Shown: piece by piece, positions 45,309 to 55,356 of the stretch
Position numbering within the stretch: position 1 is the stretch's first letter
Layout of the letters: every line of letters starts with the position of its first letter
Assembly: GCA_001642945.1 (NCBI GenBank)
Contig: LGRT01000034.1
Span: 62,001 to 126,000, forward strand
Length of the DNA: 64,000 bases
Direction of reading: 5' to 3'
Source of the DNA: Rhodobacteraceae bacterium SB2
GTDB lineage: Bacteria; Pseudomonadota; Alphaproteobacteria; Rhodobacterales; Rhodobacteraceae
The notes under the pieces: model-generated
What the model was told of the DNA's origin: nothing
The model's database searches: none
The model's input: the letters and a program-made list of their open reading frames with translations, nothing else
Position numbers and translations under genes: made by a program

Positions 45309-46508
45309 ATGAACAACCTGCTATTAATCATTCTCACGTTTTTTGCTGCTGTAAGTTTTTCGCCGCAAAAAGTATCAGCAAACAATCCGTTTTCGCCAGC
45401 AATTGTGGTCGATGGAGAGATTATTACGCATTATCAAATAACCCAAAGGGCGCGGCTGCTTCAGGTCTTGAACGTGCCTGGCAACCCAAAGTCTGTAGCG
45501 CGAACGCAACTTATCGAAGATAGTCTCAAGCGGTCGGCTGCCGCCGAGCAGTCTATCGTTATTACAGAGGCGGAACTGCAAGCTGGAATTGAGGAATTTG
45601 CGGCACGAGCGAACTTGAATGCTGTTAGATTTGTAAAAGAATTAGCCAAACTGGGTATCGATAGAACCGCATTTGAGCAATTCATCAAAACCTCTCTTTT
45701 GTGGCGCTACGTAGTACAAGCCAAGTTTGGCGCGCGCAGCCGCGTTACGGATGAACAACTTCAAAGGGCGGTTCAAAGCGCGGGCGATGGGTCAAACGTG
45801 CGCGTTTTATTGTCTGAAATCATTTTGCCGCTTCTGCCGGGGCAAGAGGAGCAAACGCTTGAAACGGCAGAGGCCATAAAAAACCTGACTGGGTTTGACG
45901 CCTTTTCGAAAGCAGCAAAACGATATTCTGCCGCCCCCTCGCGTGATATGGGTGGCCGCGTCACATGGCAGGATTTAAACAGCCTGCCGGCGGTTTTGAA
46001 GCCCTTGATATTTGGCTTGGCACCTGGCGAGGTCACCGAGCCTTTGCGCGTGCCAAACGCTGTGGCCCTGTTTCAACTTCGGGCGATAGAAGAAACGGGA
46101 TATGCATTCTCATCCTCTGGTACAATTGATTATCTAACCTATGAGTTTGAGCAATCCGACCTCGACACAATGCAGCATCTCAAAACGAAAATTGTGCATT
46201 GCGATGACCTTTATGCAGAAGCAGAACGATCACCAACGCACGTGCTTTTGCGCAAAAGCACGCCCGTAAAAAACATCCAAACCGAGTTGGCTGAAATGTT
46301 AAGCCTTCTTGACCGACATGAAAAATATTTCTTTTCCAAAGGCGGTAAGAGCATATTGGTGATGTTATGCGCACGAACAGATATGGCCTCTCAAACATCG
46401 CAGAATCTCGATGCTATTCGAACTGGCCTGCGCAATAAAAGGTTAGAGAGTTTCGCCGCCGGATATCTAGAGAACCTGCGCCAAGACGCGCGTATAATCA
46501 AGAAATGA
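45309..46508 (+). CDS. surA: Periplasmic peptidyl-prolyl isomerase/chaperone SurA
   Basis: A 399-residue protein with a signal peptide (about 1-24). The N-terminal chaperone domain (VVDGEIITHYQITQR, about 28-170) is followed by a parvulin-type domain (about 175-275; SEIILPLL, DMGGRVTW, GEVTEPLR) and a helical C-terminus. It escorts outer-membrane proteins such as LptD to the Bam complex, which fits its place directly after lptD. It overlaps pdxA by four bases. Confidence 0.93.
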   Translation: MNNLLLIILTFFAAVSFSPQKVSANNPFSPAIVVDGEIITHYQITQRARLLQVLNVPGNPKSVARTQLIEDSLKRSAAAEQSIVITEAELQAGIEEFAARANLNAVRFVKELAKLGIDRTAFEQFIKTSLLWRYVVQAKFGARSRVTDEQLQRAVQSAGDGSNVRVLLSEIILPLLPGQEEQTLETAEAIKNLTGFDAFSKAAKRYSAAPSRDMGGRVTWQDLNSLPAVLKPLIFGLAPGEVTEPLRVPNAVALFQLRAIEETGYAFSSSGTIDYLTYEFEQSDLDTMQHLKTKIVHCDDLYAEAERSPTHVLLRKSTPVKNIQTELAEMLSLLDRHEKYFFSKGGKSILVMLCARTDMASQTSQNLDAIRTGLRNKRLESFAAGYLENLRQDARIIKK

Positions 46509-47473
46509 CCCGCACGCCAATCGCTCTGACATGTGGAGACCCAGCCGGCATTGGCCCTGAGTTGGCGGTCAAGGCCTGGAATATACTCAGGAATGAGCTG
46601 GTGTTCTTTTGGATTGGAGACCCGCGCCACTTGCCGGCTGGGTCCCACTTCGTTGAAATATCCAACCCCAGCGATGCCGCGGCGGCGATGCAAACAGGCT
46701 TGCCTGTTTTGCCGCATACGTTTACCGCTTTGGCCAGTTCGGGGGTGCTTGATCCCCGCAATGCACAGGATGTGATCAACGTGATTGACCGCGCTGTGCA
46801 GCTTGCAAATGCGCATCAAGTGGCAGGCATTTGCACGGCACCAATACATAAAAAAAATCTGCAAGACGGCGCGGCGTTTCAATATCCGGGCCATACTGAA
46901 TTTCTGGCCGATTTGGCAAATGTCAAAGATGTTGTGATGATGCTGATCAGCCCGTCTTTAAGGGTTGTACCTACAACGATACATATTCCATTATCCGAAG
47001 TCAACCGGCAGCTAACGCCAGCCTTACTAACAAAAACAATTCAAATTACCGCTCAAGGTCTCAAAGAACATTTCAAAATTCAAACGCCACGGATTGCGGT
47101 GGCGGGGTTAAACCCACATGCCGGTGAAGGGGGTAAAATGGGCAGAGAAGATCTAGATTTAATAACGCCCATTCTTGAAAGGCTGAATGGTCAGCCGGCG
47201 ATCCTAACCGGGCCACATTCGGCCGATACGCTTTTTCATGAGGCCGCTCGACAAAATTATGATGCGGCGATTGCAATGTATCATGATCAAGCGCTCATTC
47301 CGATTAAAACGTTGGATTTTGATCAAGGCGTGAATTTAACACTGGGTCTTCCCTTCATAAGAACCTCTCCTGATCATGGCACGGCCTTGGATATTGCCGG
47401 CCGCGGCATCGCCAATCCAAACTCATGCGTCGCTGCTTTGCGCTTGGCTGAAGAATTGGGGCAGAAGCGATGA
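46505..47473 (+). CDS. pdxA: 4-hydroxythreonine-4-phosphate dehydrogenase
   Basis: A 322-residue NAD-dependent enzyme of pyridoxal phosphate synthesis. Signatures include [14 protein letters not shown] at the N-terminus, [18 protein letters not shown] and the metal-binding [10 protein letters not shown]. It is coupled by four-base overlaps to surA before and rsmA after. The surA-pdxA-rsmA order is widely conserved in proteobacteria. Confidence 0.96.
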   Translation: MTRTPIALTCGDPAGIGPELAVKAWNILRNELVFFWIGDPRHLPAGSHFVEISNPSDAAAAMQTGLPVLPHTFTALASSGVLDPRNAQDVINVIDRAVQLANAHQVAGICTAPIHKKNLQDGAAFQYPGHTEFLADLANVKDVVMMLISPSLRVVPTTIHIPLSEVNRQLTPALLTKTIQITAQGLKEHFKIQTPRIAVAGLNPHAGEGGKMGREDLDLITPILERLNGQPAILTGPHSADTLFHEAARQNYDAAIAMYHDQALIPIKTLDFDQGVNLTLGLPFIRTSPDHGTALDIAGRGIANPNSCVAALRLAEELGQKR

Positions 47474-48339
47474 GTACAATCGATAATTTACCCCCATTGC
47501 GAGAGGTCATCACAGCCCATCAATTGACCGCCCGAAAATCACTCGGACAGAATTTTCTACTCGACCTTAACCTAACCGCAAAAATTGCCCGCCAAGCCGG
47601 CGATTTAAGCGCTTGTGACATTTTGGAAATTGGTCCCGGCCCCGGTGGTTTGACCCGCGGCTTATTAAGTGAGGGTGCACGTAAGATATTAGCCATTGAA
47701 AAAGACAATCGCTGCCTACCAGCTCTGGAGGAAATTGAAAAAGCGTTTCCAGGCCGGTTGCAAGTGATCAATGAAGATGCGCTTCGCCTTGATCCTGCCC
47801 AGTATTTGACGGCTCCGATCAGAATAATCTCCAACCTTCCTTATAATGTAGGAACCGAGCTGCTTATACGCTGGCTTACGCCTCCCAATTGGCCGCCTTT
47901 TTGGAAAAGCCTCACCCTAATGTTTCAAAAAGAGGTCGCTCAAAGGATCGTGGCCCAGCCCGGCAGCAAGGCCTATGGGCGGCTTGCCATTCTGGCTCAA
48001 TGGCGCAGCGAGGTAAAAATTGTGCTCAACTTGCCCCCCGATGCGTTTACGCCGCCCCCCAAAGTTTCCAGCGCAGTTATTCATCTTGAGGCATTGCCAG
48101 CGCCGCGCTACGAGGCCAATCAGAAGGTTTTAGAAAGCCTTGTGGCGGCCGCCTTCAATCAACGGCGCAAAATGCTACGCTCTGCCTTAAAGGGGCTAAG
48201 CCCTGAAATTGAAGATCATTTAAAAGCAGCTGGGCTTAGCCCAACGGAACGCGCAGAACAAGTTTCGTTAGAAGGGTTTTGCGCTTTGGCGCGACAGTTG
48301 GAAGCCGCCTATGGCAGCCACAGCACACCGCAAGCCTAA
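47470..48339 (+). CDS. rsmA: 16S rRNA dimethyladenosine transferase RsmA (KsgA)
   Basis: A 289-residue SAM-dependent enzyme that dimethylates two adjacent adenines near the 3' end of 16S rRNA during 30S maturation. LGQNFLLD and [10 protein letters not shown] form the SAM site, and the catalytic motif is NLPYNVG. The C-terminal helical domain includes [14 protein letters not shown]. It is the last gene of the envelope/ribosome operon, convergent with the DUF4167 gene. Confidence 0.97.
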   Translation: MSTIDNLPPLREVITAHQLTARKSLGQNFLLDLNLTAKIARQAGDLSACDILEIGPGPGGLTRGLLSEGARKILAIEKDNRCLPALEEIEKAFPGRLQVINEDALRLDPAQYLTAPIRIISNLPYNVGTELLIRWLTPPNWPPFWKSLTLMFQKEVAQRIVAQPGSKAYGRLAILAQWRSEVKIVLNLPPDAFTPPPKVSSAVIHLEALPAPRYEANQKVLESLVAAAFNQRRKMLRSALKGLSPEIEDHLKAAGLSPTERAEQVSLEGFCALARQLEAAYGSHSTPQA

Positions 48340-48362
48340 TTCACTCTTTGCCTCAAAAAGTT

Positions 48363-48932
48363 TCAATCAACTTCTGGCGCTGCATCTACAGTTGGGGCGG
48401 GCTTGGGCGCCCGGGGCTTACGCGGAGCGCGGGGTTTGCGCGCTGGCTTTAGCGCTTGCGCCTCACTCGGCTGATCAGGTTGAAAAGGTGGTGCTAAACC
48501 CGCATCGTCATCCACGATCGGCATGCTCGAAACTTCTGGTTGTTCCTCTTCATGCGCCACAGCACTGAAGCCATTGGGCTCGATAGCGGTGTGCGAAGCA
48601 TCTTCTTGGCGTTCTTGACGTTCGCGATCGCGTTCTGCCTGGCGTTCACGGTTCTCACGCTCTTGCTGTTCGCGGCGTGCGTCTTGCTCGCGCTGTGCTT
48701 CGCCCAGGAGGCGTAAATAATGTTCGGCATGCTGTTGGAAGTTTTCTGCCGCAATCCGATCATTGCTTAATTGGGCATCACGCGCCAATTGATTATATTT
48801 TTCAATAATTTGCTGCGGTGTTCCACGCACTTTGCCTTCCGGCCCTGAGCTATCGAACACGCGATTTACGACATTACCAACGGAACGGTTGCGATTTTGC
48901 TTAGACCGCGAACGGGGTTTAGATGATCTCAT
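48363..48932 (-). CDS. DUF4167 domain-containing protein
   Basis: About 189 residues from the ATG giving MRSSKPRSRSKQNRNR, the typical start of this alphaproteobacterial family. An upstream ATG adds seven residues. The basic N-terminal domain with VFDSSGPEGKVRGTPQQIIEKYNQLARDA (key residues at about 25-55) is the conserved part. It is followed by a highly charged Arg/Glu/Gln coiled coil (about 85-115) and an Ala/Pro/Lys-rich tail. Nucleic-acid binding is plausible from charge but not established. Confidence 0.88.
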   Translation of the reverse strand: MRSSKPRSRSKQNRNRSVGNVVNRVFDSSGPEGKVRGTPQQIIEKYNQLARDAQLSNDRIAAENFQQHAEHYLRLLGEAQREQDARREQQERENRERQAERDRERQERQEDASHTAIEPNGFSAVAHEEEQPEVSSMPIVDDDAGLAPPFQPDQPSEAQALKPARKPRAPRKPRAPKPAPTVDAAPEVD

Positions 48933-49135
48933 AGGTAGCTTTCCAGCCTTCATTCATTCTTAATGTTATGCAGCGTTGATTTTCTATCAGAGACAGTTGC
49001 CAAAAGCGATGCGGGCTATGATACGACAGAAACCACATGTTTCTGATCACAATGTTTTTGTTTAACCTTACCGCTACGTTGGTGACAAGGGAATATTCAA
49101 AAAATCCACGAATTTTCTTAATTTTGGCTAAAAAT

Positions 49136-49975
49136 TTAAACGGTTTTGGCCTTTATCGCGCAGACAACCCGATCTAGCCCATTTAGATCTTGGATTGTTT
49201 CGACCGACTTAAGCCCGTTTGAGGCAAATAATGCACGTACCGCCTCGCCTTGCCGAAATCCAATTTCAACCAATAAGCGCCCACCTGGTTTAAGATAACC
49301 GATCGCATCGCTTGCAATGTTTTGATAGGCTTGCAACGCATCACGCCCCGGGCTGAGCGCAATCATTGGATCGTATAGCCGCACATCGGGATCTAGATGA
49401 GGGATCTCATCCTCTCCAATATAAGGAGGGTTGGACACGATAAGATCGAATTGCCCGCTTATAGCCTCAAACCAATCGCTTTTTTGCGCTTGAAACCGAT
49501 CGGAAACCTCAAGCTGCACTGCGTTCCTTTGCGCGATAAGAAGGGCTTTTTCACAAATATCGACGCCAACGGCCAGTGCGTCCGGCCATTCAGATAACAG
49601 TGTCAGCGCCAAGATACCGCTGCCCGTTCCAAGGTCCAAAATGCGATCCGCCTTCTGTTGCAGCGCCAAATTAACAAGCACCTCGCTATCCCCTCGTGGA
49701 TCCAGAACATCGGGGGATATCTCAAACCAACGGCTCCAAAACTGCCGTTTCCCCAAAATCCGCGAGACAGGCTTAAAGTTGCGCCGTTGCTCAATCATAC
49801 TTTCAAAATGATCTTGCTGCTGTTTTGATACATAATCCAAGGCTTTCAGCGTGACTTGCGCCGTGCTTATCTCCATTGCGGCTGCCGCCAAAAGGCGCGC
49901 ATCCCGCCCCGCAGTGTCAATATGTGCTAATTTGAGTTTTTGCTGGCCCAGGGTCAACAGGTCGCGTAATATCAT
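49136..49975 (-). CDS. prmC: Protein-(glutamine-N5) methyltransferase for release factors
   Basis: A 279-residue SAM enzyme that methylates the glutamine of the GGQ motif in RF1 and RF2. SAM motif I is [13 protein letters not shown], and the catalytic NPPY motif is [10 protein letters not shown]. The usual PRPETE segment before it reads DPRGDSE. Its start overlaps the prfA stop by four bases, so the enzyme is made with its substrate. Confidence 0.95.
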   Translation of the reverse strand: MILRDLLTLGQQKLKLAHIDTAGRDARLLAAAAMEISTAQVTLKALDYVSKQQQDHFESMIEQRRNFKPVSRILGKRQFWSRWFEISPDVLDPRGDSEVLVNLALQQKADRILDLGTGSGILALTLLSEWPDALAVGVDICEKALLIAQRNAVQLEVSDRFQAQKSDWFEAISGQFDLIVSNPPYIGEDEIPHLDPDVRLYDPMIALSPGRDALQAYQNIASDAIGYLKPGGRLLVEIGFRQGEAVRALFASNGLKSVETIQDLNGLDRVVCAIKAKTV

Positions 49976-51027
49976 GCGTTGAGCTCGGCCAGCAAATTGG
50001 CCTGCGCATCCGCGACAAGCGCATCAATCATTTCATCAAGATCGCCCTGCATCACTTGATCAAGTTTGTATAACGTCAAATTGATTCGGTGGTCCGACAT
50101 CCGCCCCTGCGGAAAATTATAGGTACGAATACGCTCTGAGCGATCGCCTGATCCCACCTGAGATTTGCGATCTGCCGAACGCTCACCATCCACGCGCTGA
50201 CGCTCGAGGTCATATAAGCGGGTTTTCAACACCTGCATGGCGATTTCTCGATTGCGATGCTGCGATTTTTCAGAACTGGTAACCACCAGCCCTGTCGGCA
50301 GATGCGTGATCCGAACGGCAGAATCGGTGGTGTTGACATGCTGCCCCCCTGCCCCTGAACTGCGCATCGTATCAATGCGAAGATCATTCGAAGAAATTTG
50401 AATATCAACATCTTCGGCCTCGGGAAGCACCGCAACGGTGGCAGCCGAGGTGTGAATGCGCCCGCCGCTTTCCGTTTCTGGCACGCGTTGCACCCGGTGC
50501 ACGCCACTTTCATATTTGAGCCGAGCAAATACAGCTTCGCCCTTCACATGAGCAACAACTTCTTTGATGCCACCCAATTCGGTTTGTTGCTCTTCGATGA
50601 TTTCAAAATTCCACCCGCGTGTATCGCAATACCGTTGATACATCCGCAACAGATCACCCGCGAATAAAGCGGCTTCTTCGCCCCCTGTTCCGGGCCTGAT
50701 TTCGATGATAGCAGGGCGAGCATCTGCGGCATCTTTGGGCAACAAAGCCAGCTGTAATTCACTTTCAAGTTTTGGCAAGCGCGCTTTTAAACGCGGCAAT
50801 TCTTCTTCTGCCAAGCCTCGCATATCTGGATCTTCCAGCATGTCTGTTGCGTCTTGCACCTCTTCAAGCGTCTGAAAATATTCTTCAATACTGTCTATAA
50901 CGGGCTTTAAATCAGAATATTCGCGACCCAGTTTGGCAATTTCATCCCCGGATACGCCATCATTCATTTTGGCTTCCAGATACTGAAAGCGTTGCTGGAT
51001 CAATTGTAATTTATCGACAGGTACCAT
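49972..51027 (-). CDS. prfA: Peptide chain release factor 1
   Basis: A 351-residue protein, the standard length, from the ATG giving [13 protein letters not shown]. The longer frame would overlap speB. The catalytic GGQ is in [10 protein letters not shown]. The stop-codon recognition loop and [17 protein letters not shown]-type segment of RF1 are present. It reads UAA and UAG. It is coupled to prmC downstream. Confidence 0.97.
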   Translation of the reverse strand: MVPVDKLQLIQQRFQYLEAKMNDGVSGDEIAKLGREYSDLKPVIDSIEEYFQTLEEVQDATDMLEDPDMRGLAEEELPRLKARLPKLESELQLALLPKDAADARPAIIEIRPGTGGEEAALFAGDLLRMYQRYCDTRGWNFEIIEEQQTELGGIKEVVAHVKGEAVFARLKYESGVHRVQRVPETESGGRIHTSAATVAVLPEAEDVDIQISSNDLRIDTMRSSGAGGQHVNTTDSAVRITHLPTGLVVTSSEKSQHRNREIAMQVLKTRLYDLERQRVDGERSADRKSQVGSGDRSERIRTYNFPQGRMSDHRINLTLYKLDQVMQGDLDEMIDALVADAQANLLAELNA

Positions 51028-51101
51028 GGCTGAGATGTGATATATTCCCTGCCGCAGGTCAAGGGCTGTTCTGCCTCGCAAATCAAAGCTGCAGGGGTTA
51101 G

Positions 51102-52061
51102 TCAAACGCGCGTTGCGGCCCAAATGCAAATCAATTCAAGAGCCACATGTGCCCCGGCAATCGCAGTCGCGCCGCTGGTATCATATTGCGGAGACACCTC
51201 CACCACATCGCCCCCCACCATATTGATTCCCGCGATATCGCGTAGAATTGAGGCCGCCTGCCGCGAGGATAGCCCCCCCCAAACCGGCGTGCCAGTTCCC
51301 GGGGCAAATGCAGGATCAAGACAATCAATATCAAAACTAAGATAGGTGGGCTTATTTCCTAAAATTGCTTTAATTTTTTGAGCAACCGCTGCCGCGCCCA
51401 TCTCTTCAACCGCGCGCGCATCGATAATATGAACGCCAAGCGTATCCGCATTATGCGTGCGAATGCCCACTTGAACCGAGGTCTCAGGATCAATTAAGCC
51501 AAGCTTCACAGCTTTGTAAAACATAGTACCGTGGTCAATGCGGTCCATTTGATCATCTGGCCATGTATCAGAATGCGCATCAAATTGCAGCAAGGAAAGC
51601 GGACCATATTTTTCAGCGTAAGCCTGCAAAATCGGAAAACTGATGTAATGATCGCCGCCTAAAGCAATACTGGCCACATCCGCTTTCAAGATCGTTTCAA
51701 TATGCTGCTTTAAACGTTTTGGAAAAGCGGCCACATCGGCATAATCAAATGCTAAATCGCCATAATCTACGATGCTAAACAAGCTCATTGGATCAATGTC
51801 CCATCCGTAGGGCGGGTCAAAGGGTTGTAAGCTGCTGGCCTCTCGAATGGCGCGTGGGCCAAACCTCGCGCCGGGGCGATTGGTGACGGCCTGGTCAAAA
51901 GGAATTCCGGTAACCGCCAGATCGACCCCGCTTAGATCTTTTGTATACCGCCGCCGTAAAAATGAAGTGGCGCCGCCAAACGCGTTCTCAAAACTAAGCC
52001 CTTTATCGTCTTGGCGGGTAAACGCTTGATCTATTTGAGTTTTTGAATCGCTTAGCGCCAT
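51102..52061 (-). CDS. speB: Agmatinase (ureohydrolase family)
   Basis: A 319-residue manganese enzyme. Metal-binding motifs are GGDHY, DAHSDT and [18 protein letters not shown]. It hydrolyses agmatine to putrescine and urea. Other guanidino substrates are possible, because several Rhodobacterales ureohydrolases share these motifs. It lies upstream of prfA on the same strand and 40 bases after the M20 amidohydrolase gene, so joint expression with that gene is likely. Confidence 0.85.
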   Translation of the reverse strand: MALSDSKTQIDQAFTRQDDKGLSFENAFGGATSFLRRRYTKDLSGVDLAVTGIPFDQAVTNRPGARFGPRAIREASSLQPFDPPYGWDIDPMSLFSIVDYGDLAFDYADVAAFPKRLKQHIETILKADVASIALGGDHYISFPILQAYAEKYGPLSLLQFDAHSDTWPDDQMDRIDHGTMFYKAVKLGLIDPETSVQVGIRTHNADTLGVHIIDARAVEEMGAAAVAQKIKAILGNKPTYLSFDIDCLDPAFAPGTGTPVWGGLSSRQAASILRDIAGINMVGGDVVEVSPQYDTSGATAIAGAHVALELICIWAATRV

Positions 52062-52101
52062 AATAATGTTCCTTTTCGTGAATCATGAACGGGCGGCAAG
52101 A

Positions 52102-53265
52102 TTACCCTAAAGGTTGGGCATTTTCCACCAAACGCGCAAAAAACGACGCACCATAAGGTGCCGCATCATCGTTAAAATCATAATTTGGGCTGTGCAAGCC
52201 AGCGGCCTCTCCGATCCCAAGAAACAGATAGGCACCCGGGCGCTTTTGAAGCATGTAGCTAAAATCTTCCGCGCCCATTTCCTGCCCTGCATTTTCTAAA
52301 ACATTCCCATCAGCAGCCACTTGGCGCGCCACATTGGCCGCAAATGCAGCCTTCTCTGGATCGTTGATTGTGGGAGGATAGCCTTCTTCATAGACAAGAC
52401 GCGCGTCAACGCCATAGCTAGCCGCCTGCCCTGCAACAATCTCGGCCATACGGCTTTTCACCATATGTTGAACTTCAGGGTCAAACGTTCGAACCGTGCC
52501 ATTTAGAAAAGCGGTTTGCGGTATAATATTTCCAACAGTGCCGCTGTGAATCTGGGTGACAGAAACCACAAGTTGATCAAATGCCCGGGCATTTCTGCTG
52601 ACAATCATTTGTAAAGCTTGGGCGATGCCCACCGCCGCAATCACTGGGTCTTTGGTATCTTGAGGATACGCACCGTGGCCACCCTGGCCTGAGATGTGAA
52701 TGTCAAAATTATCAGCCCCTGCCATAATCGGGCCTGGCATCGTATAAAAACTGCCCAAAGGATGCCCAGGCGCATTGTGAATCCCGTAAACCTGGTCAAT
52801 TTCGAACCGATCCAAGATACCTTCATTCACCATAATTTCGGCGCCGCCATTTTGTTCTTCATCCGGTTGAAAAATCAACGCCACCCGGCCTTTAAAATTA
52901 CGTGTTTCCGCCAGATATTTTGCTGCTCCCAGCAACATTGTTGTATGCCCATCATGCCCGCAAGCGTGCATTTTTCCCGGCTCTTTTGAGCCCCAGTCAA
53001 CGCCCGTTTCTTCACTGAGAGGCAACGCGTCCATGTCCGCACGCAAGCCAATTGTTGGACCAGGAGCCTGCCCTTCGATAATCGCAACGATCCCAGTTTT
53101 TGCAATGCCTTGATGGATTTCAGAAATTCCAAACGCGCCAAGCTTATCGGCGACAAATGCCGCAGTTTTATGGCATTCAAGCCCCAATTCGGGCATTTGG
53201 TGCAAATGCCGCCTCCAGCCTTTCATATCATCGGCAAAGGCGGCAATGCGATTAATCACCGGCAT
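52102..53265 (-). CDS. M20 family amidohydrolase (hippurate hydrolase-like)
   Basis: A 387-residue enzyme from the ATG seven bases after AAAGGAGA. Metal ligands lie in HACGHDGHT and in FQPDEEQNGGAE. The dimerisation domain is inserted at about 185-300. The family cleaves N-acyl amino acids such as hippurate or acetyl-amino acids. It is divergent from mazG and probably cotranscribed with speB, suggesting amino-acid or amide nitrogen salvage. Confidence 0.88.
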   Translation of the reverse strand: MPVINRIAAFADDMKGWRRHLHQMPELGLECHKTAAFVADKLGAFGISEIHQGIAKTGIVAIIEGQAPGPTIGLRADMDALPLSEETGVDWGSKEPGKMHACGHDGHTTMLLGAAKYLAETRNFKGRVALIFQPDEEQNGGAEIMVNEGILDRFEIDQVYGIHNAPGHPLGSFYTMPGPIMAGADNFDIHISGQGGHGAYPQDTKDPVIAAVGIAQALQMIVSRNARAFDQLVVSVTQIHSGTVGNIIPQTAFLNGTVRTFDPEVQHMVKSRMAEIVAGQAASYGVDARLVYEEGYPPTINDPEKAAFAANVARQVAADGNVLENAGQEMGAEDFSYMLQKRPGAYLFLGIGEAAGLHSPNYDFNDDAAPYGASFFARLVENAQPLG

Positions 53266-53327
53266 CTTGTTATCTCCTTTGAGGCAGGGTTTAAACAACA
53301 TCAGATAGTAAGAATGAAAGGCACGCA

Positions 53328-54155
53328 ATGGGCTTTGATAAAAATATTATTTCTGATCCCACACGGGGTATGCCGCGGCTTTTGGAAATCATGCGCGCGC
53401 TGCGCGATCCAAAAACCGGATGCCCGTGGGATATTGAGCAAAGCTTTGAAAGCATCGCCCCTTACACGGTGGAAGAGGCCTATGAAGTGGCAGATGCAAT
53501 TGCCCGCAAAGATTGGGATGATTTGCGAGATGAGTTGGGCGATTTATTGCTCCAGGCGGTCTATCACGCGCAAATCGCTGAAGAAGAAAAATTGTTTAAC
53601 TTTGATGATATCGCTAATGGGATCAGCGATAAAATGCTACGCAGGCATCCGCATGTGTTCGCTGATGAAAGCCGCGATAAATCCAGCGTAGAACAAACGC
53701 AAGATTGGGAAAAGCTGAAAGCGGCCGAGCGGCTCAGCAAAGCCAAATCAGGCGCTTTAGACGATGTGGCCTTGGCGTTGCCCGCATTAATACGGGCGGT
53801 TAAATTGCAAAAACGCGCCGCGCGGGTGGGGTTTGACTGGCCCGAAATTGGGCATGTTTTGGAAAAAATCAAAGAAGAAGCGGCCGAGTTGGTTGAGGCA
53901 CAGAGCACGTCAGATCAGGCCCATATGGCGGAAGAATATGGCGATTTATTATTCGTAATGGTAAATTTAGGGCGGCATTTAAATATTGATCCCGAAGACG
54001 CGCTGCGCCAAGCAAACGCGAAATTCACCCGCCGTTTCAGGCATATTGAAAATGAGCTAAACAAATTAGGAAAGACGCCACAAAGCAGCAGCCTGACCGA
54101 AATGGACGCGTTTTGGGAAGAGGCGAAAGCACAAGAAAAAAGCAACAAAGCCTAA
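53328..54155 (+). CDS. mazG: Nucleoside triphosphate pyrophosphohydrolase MazG
   Basis: A 275-residue protein with two MazG domains. The first has RDPKTGCPWDIEQSF and the metal-binding EEAYEVADAI plus DELGDLLLQ. The second has KEEAAELVEA and EEYGDLLF. It hydrolyses NTPs and dNTPs to monophosphates, removing damaged or non-canonical nucleotides. The start follows the divergent M20 gene by 62 bases. Confidence 0.93.
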   Translation: MGFDKNIISDPTRGMPRLLEIMRALRDPKTGCPWDIEQSFESIAPYTVEEAYEVADAIARKDWDDLRDELGDLLLQAVYHAQIAEEEKLFNFDDIANGISDKMLRRHPHVFADESRDKSSVEQTQDWEKLKAAERLSKAKSGALDDVALALPALIRAVKLQKRAARVGFDWPEIGHVLEKIKEEAAELVEAQSTSDQAHMAEEYGDLLFVMVNLGRHLNIDPEDALRQANAKFTRRFRHIENELNKLGKTPQSSSLTEMDAFWEEAKAQEKSNKA

Positions 54156-54350
54156 GCCTAATGAGCGCTGATAGCGCCCCGAACCCAATTGACTGCAACA
54201 AACGGATATGTCCGGCCCCGTTGTGAACGCGGCAACCGTTCGGGTGTAATTTAACCTTTCGCGCTGTCAAGCTCTGACACCCTGTAGCATTCCGCCTTGC
54301 CCTTAAAGCCAACACCAGTCTATCTTGATAAGCCAACAATTGGAAAAATT

Positions 54351-55292
54351 ATGACAAAGCGTAAAATCATTATTGATACCGATCCTGGTCAAGACGATGC
54401 AGTGGCCATTTTGGTGGCCTTGGGCAGCCCGGATGAGCTTGATGTTCTTGGTATTACGGCGGTTGCAGGCAACGTGCCGTTAGAGTTAACGCAGAAAAAT
54501 GCGCGGATCGTTTGCGAATTGGCCAATCGACCCGATATGCTGGTCTTTGCAGGCTGTGATCGCCCGCTCGGGCGGCAATTGGTCACCGCTGAGCATGTCC
54601 ATGGAAAAACCGGTTTGGATGGGCCAAGTTTGGCCGATCCAAAAATGCCGATTCAGGATGACCACGCGGTTGATTTTATCATCAAATCACTGCGCGAGGC
54701 GGCGTCTAATACCATCACCCTCTGCCCGTTGGGACCTCTAACCAATATTGCCACTGCGTTTCAAAAGGCGCCTGATATCATTCCAAGGGTGCAGGAAATT
54801 GTGCTTATGGGCGGGGCCTATTTTGAGGTTGGCAATATAACACCAACTGCAGAATTTAACATTTATGTTGACCCAGAAGCCGCTGATATTGTGTTTAAAT
54901 CAGGCGCGACCATTGTAGTGTTGCCGCTTGATGTGACGCATAAGGCATTGGTTACTAATGATCGCAATGATGCGTTTCGCAACTTAAACACGCCGGCCGG
55001 CAGAGCGGTGGCGGATATGACAGATTTTTTTGAACGGTTTGACAAAGAGAAATATGGCAGCGCTGGCGCGCCGTTGCACGATCCATGCGTAACCGCCTAT
55101 TTGCTGCGCCCTCAGCTGTTCTCGGGCCGTCACATCAATGTGATGATTGAAACCCAATCTGAATTGACCCGCGGGATGACAGTGGCTGATTGGTGGCGGG
55201 TAAGCGAAAGGCCCGCAAACGCCACATTTATAGGTGATTTAGACGCGGATGGTTTTTTTGAGTTAATTACAGAGCGTATTGGACGCTTATAG
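54351..55292 (+). CDS. Inosine-uridine preferring nucleoside hydrolase
   Basis: A 313-residue protein from the ATG giving MTKRKIIIDTDPGQDDA, the calcium-binding Asp cluster of the family. The earlier frame start adds 18 residues without support. Other conserved parts are CPLGPLTNIA, MGGAYFEVGNITPTAEFN and the active-site His in APLHDPC. It splits nucleosides to free base and ribose for salvage. It is probably cotranscribed with selO. Confidence 0.9.
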   Translation: MTKRKIIIDTDPGQDDAVAILVALGSPDELDVLGITAVAGNVPLELTQKNARIVCELANRPDMLVFAGCDRPLGRQLVTAEHVHGKTGLDGPSLADPKMPIQDDHAVDFIIKSLREAASNTITLCPLGPLTNIATAFQKAPDIIPRVQEIVLMGGAYFEVGNITPTAEFNIYVDPEAADIVFKSGATIVVLPLDVTHKALVTNDRNDAFRNLNTPAGRAVADMTDFFERFDKEKYGSAGAPLHDPCVTAYLLRPQLFSGRHINVMIETQSELTRGMTVADWWRVSERPANATFIGDLDADGFFELITERIGRL

Positions 55293-55356
55293 CGGCGCGG
55301 TTTCGGCAACAGTCGAAAAAGACATACTTTATGATACAACCCAAAGGCCAAATTTT